Origin: Paragemmobacter straminiformis
Lineage (GTDB): Bacteria; Pseudomonadota; Alphaproteobacteria; Rhodobacterales; Rhodobacteraceae
NCBI RefSeq assembly: GCF_014243445.1
Contig: NZ_JACLQD010000008.1
Coordinates: forward strand, 1 to 60,241
Reading direction: 5' to 3'
DNA: 60,241 bases
A program made the translations under genes and the position numbers. Positions 28,633-36,592 of this stretch are shown here, one piece after another. How positions within the stretch are numbered: the first letter of the stretch is position 1; each line of letters opens with the position of its first letter. The notes under the pieces are model-generated. The model did not search any database and was not told the DNA's origin. It saw only the letters and a program-made list of their open reading frames with translations.

Positions 28633-30293
28633 GTCTTGTCCTTTGCGGCAAGGGCCGCTTCGCGCATCTGGGTGAGCGTCTGGCGCGGTGTCAGCGCCTC
28701 GGCGGAAATGTTCAGGTCAAGCACCGCACCCGTGCGCGACGCGCGGGCGCGGGCGAAGGCTGCGGGGAAATCCTCGGTCCGGTCGACGCGTTCGGCGTGG
28801 AAGCCATAGGACCGGGCAAGGGCGGAAAAATCGGGGTTTTCCAGCGTGGTGCCCGAAACGCGGGCGGGATAGTTGCGTTCCTGATGCGCGCGGATGGTGC
28901 CATAGGTGCCGTTGTTCAGGATCAGGATGATCGGCTGCGCCCCGGCCTGCATCGCGGTGCCGAGTTCCTGACAGTTCATCTGGAAATCGCCGTCTCCGGC
29001 AAAGCAGACGACAGTGCGGTCGGGAAAGGCGACCTTGGCCGCGATGGCCGCCGGAACCCCGTAGCCCATCGCCCCCGACTGGGGCGCGAGCAGACGCGCC
29101 TTGGCACCGAATTTGTAGAACTTGTTCGGCCAGACGGTGAAGTTGCCCGCGCCATTGGTCAGGATCGCATCGGCAGGCAGAACCTCGCGCAGATGCGCTG
29201 TGGCGAGACCCATGTCGACCGGCGAGGGTTGCGGCGGCAGGTCGAAACCTGCCTCCCACGCGGCCCGTGCCTTGGCGCGCCAATCGGCCCAATCGCCCTT
29301 GACGGGCTGCAAGGCCGCGGCAAAGGCGTTCGGCCCCGCGTGAAGCCCGAGCGCGGGCTGGTAGATCTTGCCGATCTCGCGGTCGGAGGCGTGAACGTGG
29401 ATCAACCTTTGCTTGGGCAACGGCACGTCGAGCAGGGTGTAGGCATCGGTCGTCATCTCGCCGAACCGCACGTTGACGGCAAGGATCGTGTCGGCATCGC
29501 GCATCAGGGCGCGGACGTTGGGCGGCATGCCAACACCCGCCTCGCCCGCGTAAACGGGCGAGAAATTGTCGAACTGGTCCTGATAGCGGAAGGCCGCGAC
29601 AACCGGAATATCGGAGGCTTCGGCAAAGGCTTGAAGTGCGGTCTGCCCCGCTTCGGTCCAGTTGCAGCCGCCCATCAGCAGAAGGGGGCGCTTGGCCGCC
29701 GCCAGCATGGCCATCGCATCGGCAAGGGCCACCGGATCGGGCGCCGCCTCGGCGATGCGGGCGGGGCCTTGCAGGGGGGCGGCATCGGTCAGGCTGGTGA
29801 GCATATCCTCGGGCAGGGCGATGACCACCGGACCGGGACGCCCCGTCGTGGCCGTGACCCAGGCGCGCCCGATGATCTCGGGCAGGCGTTCGATACGGTC
29901 GATTTCGACCGCCCATTTCGCCATGCTGCCGAATACGGCGCGGTAGTCGATTTCCTGAAACGCCTCGCGTCCTTTCATGTCGGTCCCGACCTGACCGACG
30001 AAAACGAGCATGGGCGCGGAATCCTGCATCGCGGTGTGGATGCCGATGGAGGCGTTGGTCACCCCCGGCCCGCGCGTCACCAGACACAGGCCGGGCGCAC
30101 CTGTCAGCTTGCCCCATGCCGCCGCCATGAAGGCTGCGCCGCCCTCGTTCCGGCACAGCACGAAGTCGAGCTTTCCGCGCGTGTCGTGCAGCGCGTCGAG
30201 AACCGCGAGATAGCTTTCACCCGGAACGCCAAAGGCTTTGCGGGCGCCAAGCGCCACGAGGCATTCGACCAGAAGCTGTCCGCCGTTTTTCAT
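28629..30293 (-). CDS. Thiamine diphosphate-dependent enzyme, acetolactate synthase/decarboxylase-like
   Basis: 554 residues from the ATG at 30291-30293 (MKNGGQL), which has AAGGA 8 nt upstream; the open frame 15 codons further upstream lacks such a site. Three TPP-enzyme domains are visible. The PYR domain has FGVPGESYL and the activating Glu in RNEGGAAFMAA. The central domain is at about 190-320. The PP domain has GDGDFQMNCQELGTAM and ILNNGTYG. It probably decarboxylates or ligates a 2-oxo acid. First gene of the nine-gene operon. The residues do not let me choose between acetolactate synthase, oxalyl/benzoylformate decarboxylase and others. Confidence 0.88.
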   Translation of the reverse strand: MKNGGQLLVECLVALGARKAFGVPGESYLAVLDALHDTRGKLDFVLCRNEGGAAFMAAAWGKLTGAPGLCLVTRGPGVTNASIGIHTAMQDSAPMLVFVGQVGTDMKGREAFQEIDYRAVFGSMAKWAVEIDRIERLPEIIGRAWVTATTGRPGPVVIALPEDMLTSLTDAAPLQGPARIAEAAPDPVALADAMAMLAAAKRPLLLMGGCNWTEAGQTALQAFAEASDIPVVAAFRYQDQFDNFSPVYAGEAGVGMPPNVRALMRDADTILAVNVRFGEMTTDAYTLLDVPLPKQRLIHVHASDREIGKIYQPALGLHAGPNAFAAALQPVKGDWADWRAKARAAWEAGFDLPPQPSPVDMGLATAHLREVLPADAILTNGAGNFTVWPNKFYKFGAKARLLAPQSGAMGYGVPAAIAAKVAFPDRTVVCFAGDGDFQMNCQELGTAMQAGAQPIILILNNGTYGTIRAHQERNYPARVSGTTLENPDFSALARSYGFHAERVDRTEDFPAAFARARASRTGAVLDLNISAEALTPRQTLTQMREAALAAKDKT

Positions 30294-30354
30294 CCGACCG
30301 TTTCCTTGCGCTGGGACCTGTGGCGATCCTGCCCGCAAGGCATCGGTGTGGAAA

Positions 30355-30389
30355 GCAAGTTTTCTGCGGGATCGGCAAGTTTTTCTTGT
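30355..30389. promoter_or_regulatory. Direct repeats GCAAGTTTT, 20 bp apart, upstream of the TPP/hydantoinase operon
   Basis: GCAAGTTTT occurs at 30355 and again at 30375, two helical turns apart. The second copy is part of AAGTTTTTCTTGT (30377-30389). The same 13 bases recur at 32745-32757 in front of the zinc dehydrogenase gene. CAAG and CTTG within the element also form a small inverted repeat. A regulator binding both promoters is plausible; the LysR or the adjacent SorC protein are candidates. Confidence 0.5.
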
Positions 30390-30537
30390 CGATCAGGGGC
30401 GGGCCCACCGCTTGCCGAAGGTGATCGGCCCCTGCTTTCGCGGGCGCTGGCAAGTGGTGCATCGGGTCACGGCAGGCCAGCTTTGGCCCGCCATGACATG
30501 AAGCAATCGCGCGGCCGGTCGAACGCGCGCCTTGGCC

Positions 30538-31485
30538 CTAGCGTTCTTCCTTGGCCAGCCGCTCGGCAACCAGTTCGTTCACGATCAGGACCGTGGGGCG
30601 CAGCAGCTTCAGCGCCGCGCGGATCACCGTCAGCTTGTGCCAGCCGCCCGAAGCCAGAACGATCTGCCGTGTGCCACGCAGCGAAAGCGGGTTCACGGCC
30701 AGAACGCGGTCGTTCACCGGGTGGTCGATCACATTCCCCTCGGCATCGATGAAATGGCACAAGAGGTCGCCCACCGCCCCCGCCGCCTCGAGCGAGGCGA
30801 TCTCGTCGCGCGTGAGCAGGCCGTATTCGGAAAACACGGAATGCGGGGTCAGGTCGCCCACCGAGACCACCGCCATATCCAGCGTCTTGGCGCGGGCGAA
30901 AACCTCGGACAGGCCGGGGTGGCCAAGCAGCGCCTCGCGCGTTGCGGGATCGGGGGCGTAGACGGGGGCTGCCAGCATGTAGCATTCGGCCGACAGACGG
31001 TCGGCCACGCGCCAGGCGAATTCCGAAGGGTTCACTTCGCTCACCCGTGTCAGGCCGCCCAGCATGGCCAGCACCTTGACCCCGTCGGCCGCGCGCGGCG
31101 TGATGGCCGAAACCCCCGAGGTCAGGGTTTTGCCCCAGCCCAGACCCACGGTCATGTTGCTGGTCACGGCCTGCGACATGTAGGCCCCGACCTCGGCCCC
31201 GATGATGCCGCGCAGTTGCGACGGATCTTGCGGTTCGGGCACGACGATGGCGCGCGTCAGGCTCCAGCGGCTTTCCAGCATCCGTTCCAGCTCGACGCAG
31301 CGCGACATGCGGGTGGTGACGCGGATCTGAACGGTTCCGTCCTGACGGGCGGCGGCAAGGATGCGCAGCACGCGCGAGCGGTTCATGCCGACAAGGTTCG
31401 CCACCTCGTCCTGAGTCATGCCTTCGACGTGGTAAAGCCAGGCGATCCGTGTCTTGATTTCGTCGTTCACGTTCACGTCTGACAT
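30538..31485 (-). CDS. SorC-family sugar-binding transcriptional regulator
   Basis: 315 residues from the ATG at 31483-31485 (MSDVNVND); GGGGA lies about 11 nt upstream. The open frame 17 codons further up lacks family similarity. The N-terminal HTH reads YHVEGMTQDEVANLVGMNRSRVLRIL. The remaining roughly 250 residues form the sugar-phosphate-sensing domain, with VGLGWGKTL, MLGGLTR and VVSVGDL. It lies between the sugar kinase and the TPP operon, 109 bp after the kinase. It may respond to the phosphorylated product of that kinase, as is common in the family. Confidence 0.9.
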   Translation of the reverse strand: MSDVNVNDEIKTRIAWLYHVEGMTQDEVANLVGMNRSRVLRILAAARQDGTVQIRVTTRMSRCVELERMLESRWSLTRAIVVPEPQDPSQLRGIIGAEVGAYMSQAVTSNMTVGLGWGKTLTSGVSAITPRAADGVKVLAMLGGLTRVSEVNPSEFAWRVADRLSAECYMLAAPVYAPDPATREALLGHPGLSEVFARAKTLDMAVVSVGDLTPHSVFSEYGLLTRDEIASLEAAGAVGDLLCHFIDAEGNVIDHPVNDRVLAVNPLSLRGTRQIVLASGGWHKLTVIRAALKLLRPTVLIVNELVAERLAKEER

Positions 31486-31522
31486 TGTCACGTTTGTCCC
31501 CCGTCGGCTGTCTGTCTGCCCG

Positions 31523-31538
31523 AAATGTGCGGACATTT
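31523..31538. promoter_or_regulatory. Inverted repeat AAATGT-N4-ACATTT upstream of the SorC regulator
   Basis: AAATGT (31523-31528) and ACATTT (31533-31538) are perfectly inverted, 38-53 bp upstream of the regulator start codon. ACATTTGCG here (31533-31541) also occurs at 32582-32590 in front of the kinase gene. It is a candidate autoregulatory operator. Confidence 0.5.
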
Positions 31539-31594
31539 GCGCGACAATGGAGTGTTATGTCCTTGGCATCAAGGCCCGATTGGCCAAGGCGGGC

Positions 31595-32542
31595 TCAGGC
31601 CGCCTTGACGGAACAGGCGCGCATGAAGGCCAGCGTATCCTCGAGCGAGACGACCCCCGCCTGACTGCCAAGCCCCGTTGCGTTCAGCGCCGAGGACGCC
31701 TGCGCCAGACGCACCGAATCTTGCGGTGACATGCCGTTCAGCAATCCGGCTGCGAAGCCCGCGTTGAACACATCGCCGCATCCGCAGGTGCATTTCACAT
31801 CGATGGCAAAGGCCGGGATCCTGAAGCTGAGGCCCGTCTTGTCGCGGTAATAGGCCCCGTCGCCGCCCAGCGTGAACACGCAGGCGCCCGCGCCGCGATC
31901 CATGAAGAACCTTGCCATGTCGTCCAGATCGCTCAGGCCCGTCAGCGCCTGCGCCTCTTCGACCGAGGGAATGAAGTAATCGGTATGGGGCAGCACCGCA
32001 TCGACATCCGGCAGATCGGCGGCAGAGCCTGCGAAGATGTCAACCGTCGTGATGCAGCCGCGCTTCTTGGCGTGCGCCATCAGGGCGGCGTTGCGTGGCC
32101 CGTCCATCGCATCCATCAGTCCCACGCCGCCCATATGGAACACGCGGGTATCGGTGATGCGGTCGAAATCGGCTTCGTCCACCACGAAATGCCCGGTGGC
32201 CCCTTTGACATGCAGCGCGGGGCGCGATCCGTCCTTGCGCGTCAGCACGATCGAGGAGGAGGTCGGCACCCCTGCCAGACGTTGCAGGCCCGAGGTGTCG
32301 ATGCCGAAGCTTTCCAGCCGGCTGACCGCCCAGTCGCCCATCATGTCGCGGCCATAGCCGCCGACGGCCAGCGTTTTCAGGCCCAGCTTTGCCGCCACGA
32401 TGGCCGCCGTTCCGGCCGCCCCCGAAACCGCAAGGGTCAGGTCTTCGATGAAATGCGTGCCGCCCCCGGCGGGAATGTCCGACACGGGCCAGCCCAGACA
32501 GTCGAATGTGTAGAACCCGACCGAAACGTAATCGTAGCGCAT
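31595..32542 (-). CDS. PfkB/ribokinase-family carbohydrate kinase
   Basis: 315 residues. The N-terminal glycine pair region (SGAAGTAAIVAAKLG) and the ATP/anion-hole region near VFTLGGDGAYY fit the family. The catalytic site reads CTCGCGDVFNAGF, whereas most members have DTTGAGD. The catalytic Asp is kept, but two flanking positions are Cys. It likely phosphorylates a sugar or ketose entering through one of the nearby ABC importers. A good Shine-Dalgarno site (GAGGAC) precedes the ATG. It is divergent from the zinc dehydrogenase gene. Confidence 0.9.
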   Translation of the reverse strand: MRYDYVSVGFYTFDCLGWPVSDIPAGGGTHFIEDLTLAVSGAAGTAAIVAAKLGLKTLAVGGYGRDMMGDWAVSRLESFGIDTSGLQRLAGVPTSSSIVLTRKDGSRPALHVKGATGHFVVDEADFDRITDTRVFHMGGVGLMDAMDGPRNAALMAHAKKRGCITTVDIFAGSAADLPDVDAVLPHTDYFIPSVEEAQALTGLSDLDDMARFFMDRGAGACVFTLGGDGAYYRDKTGLSFRIPAFAIDVKCTCGCGDVFNAGFAAGLLNGMSPQDSVRLAQASSALNATGLGSQAGVVSLEDTLAFMRACSVKAA

Positions 32543-32578
32543 GGCGTCCTCTCCCTCGTGCTTGGCAGGTAGAAAAAC

Positions 32579-32600
32579 TGAACATTTGCGGTTTTGTCAA
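32579..32600 (-). promoter_or_regulatory. Candidate promoter element and SorC operator of the kinase gene
   Basis: On the minus strand TTGACA (complement of 32595-32600) is a good -35 box, but the -10 region is poor (T-rich TTTTTC). TGAACATTTGC (plus strand, 32579-32589) lies in the spacer, where a repressor would block polymerase. It is inverted relative to GCAAAATGTTCA at 32760-32771 in the same intergenic region. Confidence 0.5.
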
Positions 32601-32740
32601 TATCATTGTGCAAAGAGCGGTGGCCGGAAGCGCGCGACGGGCCTGCGCGGGCAGGGCGCGCGCGCCCCTGCGCGGTAAGCACTTGCGCGGCAACCGGTAT
32701 CGACGGGCAAAGCAGGTCGGATTCTGAATTTTTATGTTGC

Positions 32741-32772
32741 TCAAAAGTTTTTCTTGTGTGCAAAATGTTCAA
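32741..32772 (+). promoter_or_regulatory. Candidate promoter/operator of the zinc dehydrogenase operon
   Basis: TTGCTC (32737-32742) and CAAAAT (32761-32766) are 18 bp apart and could be -35 and -10 boxes. AAGTTTTTCTTGT (32745-32757) fills the spacer and matches the element at 30377-30389. GCAAAATGTTCAA (32760-32772) is the inverted counterpart of the TGAACATTTGC site at 32579. Confidence 0.5.
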
Positions 32773-32788
32773 ACCTAGGGAGGCCGAG

Positions 32789-33826
32789 ATGAAAGCAGCA
32801 ATTCTTCACGCACCGAATCAGATGCGCCTTGCCACGGTGGCCGACCCCGTGACCGGACGCGGCGATCTGGTCCTGCGCGTCGCTGCGGCCACCGTCTGCG
32901 GCACCGATATCCGCGTGTTCCGCGGCCGCAAGACCGCCGGAATCCGCTATCCTTCGACCATCGGCCACGAATTTTCCGGCGAGATCGTCGCCACGGACGG
33001 CCCTTCGCCGTTCAGTGTCGGCCAGCGTGTCGGCGTCTGCCCCGCAATTCCTTGTGGCCATTGCTCGCAATGCCTGCGCGGGCTTGAGAACCTTTGCCCC
33101 GACCTGCAAGCCATCGGCTACGAAATCGACGGGGCTTTCGCGGAATACATCCGCATTCCCGCCCGTGCGGTCGAACTCGGCAATGTGCATGTCCTGCCCG
33201 ACCATGTCGGATACGAGGCGGCGGCGCTGATCGAGCCCCTTGCCTGCGTGCTGAACGGCCAAAACAAGGTGGGGCTGAGCCAGGGCGACACGGTTGCCAT
33301 CCTTGGCGCCGGGCCCATCGGGACGCTGCATGTGAAGCTGGCCCGCCTGCGCGGCGCGGCGCGCGTGATCGTATCCGAACCCAACGCCGCGCGGCGCGCG
33401 GCAGCTTTGCAGGCCGGAGCGGATGTCGTGCTTGACCCGACGACGGGCGACCTGCGCGCCGCCATCAGGAACGAGACGCGCGGGCAGGGCGCAGACGTGG
33501 TGATCTGCGCCATCGGCATCCCCGCCCTTGCGTCGCAGGCCGTGGGTCTTGCCGCCAAGGGCGGGCGTGTCAGCCTGTTCGCCGGATTTTCCAAGGGCGA
33601 GACGGGAACGCTTGACGTGAACGCGATCCACTATGACGAATTGCAGCTGACGGGTGCTTTCGGCCTGACACGGCACGATTACGAGGTCACGCTGCATATG
33701 ATCGCCGATGGCCGCATTGACCTGTCGGACATGGTCACCCATCGTTTCGGCCTGACCGATATCGAACAGGCCTTTGCCGTGGCCGAAAGCGGGGCCGCCA
33801 TGAAAGTTGCCGTCTGCAATGGCTGA
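32789..33826 (+). CDS. Zinc-dependent alcohol (polyol/threonine-type) dehydrogenase, MDR family
   Basis: 345 residues from the ATG at 32789, which has AGGGAGG 6 nt upstream. Catalytic zinc ligands are C37 (TVCGTD) and H60-E61 (GHEFSGE). The structural-zinc cysteines are C89, C92, C95 and C103. The cofactor motif is LGAGPIGTLHVKLA. Family members oxidise sorbitol, xylitol, threonine, galactitol and similar secondary alcohols with NAD. It opens a plus-strand operon with the GlpD-like gene (8-nt overlap) and a SorC regulator, suggesting polyol oxidation to a ketose. Confidence 0.9.
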   Translation: MKAAILHAPNQMRLATVADPVTGRGDLVLRVAAATVCGTDIRVFRGRKTAGIRYPSTIGHEFSGEIVATDGPSPFSVGQRVGVCPAIPCGHCSQCLRGLENLCPDLQAIGYEIDGAFAEYIRIPARAVELGNVHVLPDHVGYEAAALIEPLACVLNGQNKVGLSQGDTVAILGAGPIGTLHVKLARLRGAARVIVSEPNAARRAAALQAGADVVLDPTTGDLRAAIRNETRGQGADVVICAIGIPALASQAVGLAAKGGRVSLFAGFSKGETGTLDVNAIHYDELQLTGAFGLTRHDYEVTLHMIADGRIDLSDMVTHRFGLTDIEQAFAVAESGAAMKVAVCNG

Positions 33827-35408
33827 GACTGCCGAATACGACGCCATCATCCTTGGCGCGGGCATCAACGGCTGCGGCACGTTTCGCGAGCTGGCCTTGC
33901 AGGGGTTGCGGGTGCTGCTGCTCGAGCGGGGCGACATTTGCCAAGGCGCGTCGGCAGCCTCGTCGCGGCTGATGCATGGCGGGCTGAAATACCTCGAGAC
34001 GGGGGAATTCCGGCTGGTGCGCGAGTCGCTGACCGAACGGAACATGCTGCTTGCGACCGCGCCGCATTATGTTCACCCGCTGGAATGCGTGGTGCCGCTT
34101 AGCTCGACATGGGGCGGGATTGCGGGGTCGATCGCGCGGTTCTTCGGGATCAAGGCGCGTATCAACGACCGTGGCTATGTGATCACCGCGCTCGGGCTTC
34201 AGCTTTACGACATATACGGACGTGCGCTTCGGTCGATGCCGCGCCACCGGATGCTGCGCGGCAAAGCCCTGCGGCGCATGCTGCCCGACCTTGCCCCCGC
34301 GATTACAGGCGCGGGCATCTATTACGAGGGCCAGATTACCCATGCGGAACGGCTTGGCCTTGAACTGGTCATCGACGCCGAAGCCGCGAACCCCGATGCG
34401 CGTTGCGAAACCCATGTCGACCTGACCGGAGCAGAGCGGGGCACGCTTTTCTATCGGCGGCAATCGGGCGAGACCGTCGCCGCCCGCGCGCCGGTGATCG
34501 TCAATGCGGGGGGGGCGTGGATCGACCGCGTCAACGCGGCGCTCGGCATCGAAAGCCGGCTTATGGGGGGAAGCCGCGGGTCGCATCTGATCGTGGACAA
34601 CCCCGATCTGCTGCGCGCGCTTGGCGGGCGGATGATCTATTTCGGCACGCCGGACGGGCGGGTGAACCTTGTCTATCCGTTTGACGGCAAGGTGATGGTC
34701 GGATCGACCGACATTCCCCAGCCCGACCCCGATACCGCCGCATGCAGCGCGGCCGAGGAAGCCTATCTCTGCGCCGCCGTGGCCAGCGTGTTCCCCGACA
34801 TTCCAGTGACGCCCGACCAGATCGCCTTTCGCTTCTCGGGCGTCCGCCCCCTGCCGCGCGCCGATGGCGATATCGGGCTGGTGACCCGCGACCATTCCAT
34901 CGCCACACTGGCCCTACCGCACAGCGGGGCGCCGGTGCATTGCCTGATCGGCGGGAAGTGGACGACGTTCCGCGCATTTTCCGAAATGGCGGCTGACCGC
35001 GTGCTGGCCGATCTTGGCAAGCCGCGCCGAATTTCGACGGCGGGAATGCCCATCGGCGGGGGGCGCGGGTTTCCCCGTGATGCGGCGGGTCGCACGCGCC
35101 TTGTCCAAAGCATTGCCCGCCTTGGCCGCATCACGACCGACCGCGCCGAAACCCTGCTGTCGCGCTATGGCACGCGGGCAGATGCCTATGTCGCAACGCT
35201 TGGCGGCAAGGGCGAGACGATGCTGTCCACCCTGCCCGATTACGCGGCCGAGGAACTGCTGCACATCGCGAGAACGGAAAAGGTCGGCGCGCTGGACGAT
35301 CTGATCCAGCGCCGGACGCTGATTGCCCTGTCGGGCCGCGACCGTCCCGAAGTGCGGGCAGAGATCGGGTCGCTTGTCGCCCCCGTGCCGCAGCGGGTGC
35401 GCGCATGA
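33819..35408 (+). CDS. GlpD/EryB-like FAD-dependent polyol-phosphate dehydrogenase
   Basis: 529 residues from the ATG at 33819, overlapping the upstream stop by 8 nt; a TTG 12 nt earlier is possible but less likely. FAD-binding ILGAGINGCGTFRELAL near the N-terminus, SSRLMHGGLKYLE, and VNAGGAWIDRVN and RFSGVRPL further on identify the glycerol-3-phosphate dehydrogenase family. The adjacent SorC gene makes the pair resemble Brucella eryB-eryD, where the enzyme oxidises a tetritol phosphate. A role on a C4 or C5 polyol phosphate is therefore plausible, but ordinary glycerol 3-phosphate cannot be excluded. Confidence 0.88.
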   Translation: MAETAEYDAIILGAGINGCGTFRELALQGLRVLLLERGDICQGASAASSRLMHGGLKYLETGEFRLVRESLTERNMLLATAPHYVHPLECVVPLSSTWGGIAGSIARFFGIKARINDRGYVITALGLQLYDIYGRALRSMPRHRMLRGKALRRMLPDLAPAITGAGIYYEGQITHAERLGLELVIDAEAANPDARCETHVDLTGAERGTLFYRRQSGETVAARAPVIVNAGGAWIDRVNAALGIESRLMGGSRGSHLIVDNPDLLRALGGRMIYFGTPDGRVNLVYPFDGKVMVGSTDIPQPDPDTAACSAAEEAYLCAAVASVFPDIPVTPDQIAFRFSGVRPLPRADGDIGLVTRDHSIATLALPHSGAPVHCLIGGKWTTFRAFSEMAADRVLADLGKPRRISTAGMPIGGGRGFPRDAAGRTRLVQSIARLGRITTDRAETLLSRYGTRADAYVATLGGKGETMLSTLPDYAAEELLHIARTEKVGALDDLIQRRTLIALSGRDRPEVRAEIGSLVAPVPQRVRA

Positions 35409-36376
35409 ACCTGACCAATCCGCCCCCCGTTGCCGAAGCCGAAGCCAGCCGCCGCCGCTCGGCCCGGCTGCGCCTGCGGGTGGCGTGGATGTATTACGCC
35501 GAAGACATGACGCAGGGCGCGATTGCCGAACAGCTTGGCATCGGGCGCGTCACGGTCACGCGGCTGCTGGCCGATGCCAAGGCGATGCACGAGGTGTCCA
35601 TCTCGCTTTCGCGCGAGATCGCGGATTTGCCCCGCCTCGAAGTCAGCCTCGAGCGCCGCTTCGGCCTGCGCGAGGCCATCGTGGCCCCCCTGTCCAACCC
35701 CAAGGCAGACCCGACCGTCGCCATCGGTGCCGCGACGGGGGCATTCCTTGGCGGCATGATGCAACCCGCAACGCGCATCGGCGTCGGCTGGGGCCGTACG
35801 CTGCACAGCTCGCTCGACTTTCTCGAAGGCGGGCAGGCCGATACCGTCGTGTCGCTGCTGGGCGGGCTTTCGGCGGTTGAACATTACAACCCCGCCGAGT
35901 TCGCCTGGGCCTTCTCGCGGCTGTTCAAGGCGCGCTGCTATCTGGTCGCGGCGCCGGCCATCGTGGACGATGCAGATACCAAGCGCCGCCTGATCGACCA
36001 TTGCGGCGTGGGCGAGTCGCTCGCCCGTTCGGAAACGCTCGACGCGGTTCTGCTTTCGGTCGGCGGCATGTCTCCGCTGCGGCCGACGGTGACGACCGAA
36101 CCCTATCCGCCCTCGGTCCACGACGAATTGCTGCGCGCGGGGGCGGTGGGCAACATGCTTTACAACTTCTTCGACGCGCGGGGCCGCGTGGTGGACCACC
36201 CGATCAATGCCCGCGTGATGAGCGCGCCGCTGCCCACGCTTTGCCGCGCGCCTGAACGGATCCTCGCCTCGGGCGGGGCGGACAAGATCGCCGCTCTGCG
36301 CGGGGCCATGACCTTGATCAAGCCGACCGTGCTGATCACCGACGAGGTGACGGCGGGGCTTTTGCTCGAAGACTGA
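35405..36376 (+). CDS. SorC-family transcriptional regulator (EryD-like position)
   Basis: 323 residues. HTH MYYAEDMTQGAIAEQLGIGRVTVTRLL, then the sugar-binding effector domain with RIGVGWGRTL, SLLGGLS and LSVGGMSPL. Its start overlaps the GlpD-like stop by 4 nt (ATGA), so it is co-transcribed. It is a paralogue of the SorC regulator at 30538-31485. It probably represses its own operon and perhaps the SAF oxidoreductase/acetoin-dehydrogenase-like operon that follows. Confidence 0.9.
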   Translation: MNLTNPPPVAEAEASRRRSARLRLRVAWMYYAEDMTQGAIAEQLGIGRVTVTRLLADAKAMHEVSISLSREIADLPRLEVSLERRFGLREAIVAPLSNPKADPTVAIGAATGAFLGGMMQPATRIGVGWGRTLHSSLDFLEGGQADTVVSLLGGLSAVEHYNPAEFAWAFSRLFKARCYLVAAPAIVDDADTKRRLIDHCGVGESLARSETLDAVLLSVGGMSPLRPTVTTEPYPPSVHDELLRAGAVGNMLYNFFDARGRVVDHPINARVMSAPLPTLCRAPERILASGGADKIAALRGAMTLIKPTVLITDEVTAGLLLED

Positions 36377-36470
36377 TGCAACGATCCGGCTGGCGCCCCA
36401 CACCCGCCCGCGGGCTGCATTCGCCTGCCCGCCGGTCGCCGTGGCCTGCTTCGCATGCCAACATTCGACC

Positions 36471-36519
36471 TGAACATTTTTAATTTGTAATTGACAAAAG
36501 ATCATATCCACCGCAAATT
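36471..36519 (+). promoter_or_regulatory. Candidate promoter with upstream TGAACATTTTT motif
   Basis: TTGACA (36491-36496) is a consensus -35 box, and AAATTA about 18 bp downstream is a weak -10. TGAACATTTTT (36471-36481), just upstream, resembles the TGAACATTTGC sites near 32579 and 32772. The operon's first ATG is about 75 bp downstream with a GAGGAGA Shine-Dalgarno site. Confidence 0.5.
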
Positions 36520-36592
36520 ACCCTCAACACGCTGGCGCCGCTTGCCCTGAGTCTTTCGGCCCATCGCCCTTGGATGAGAGGAGATTCCAACG

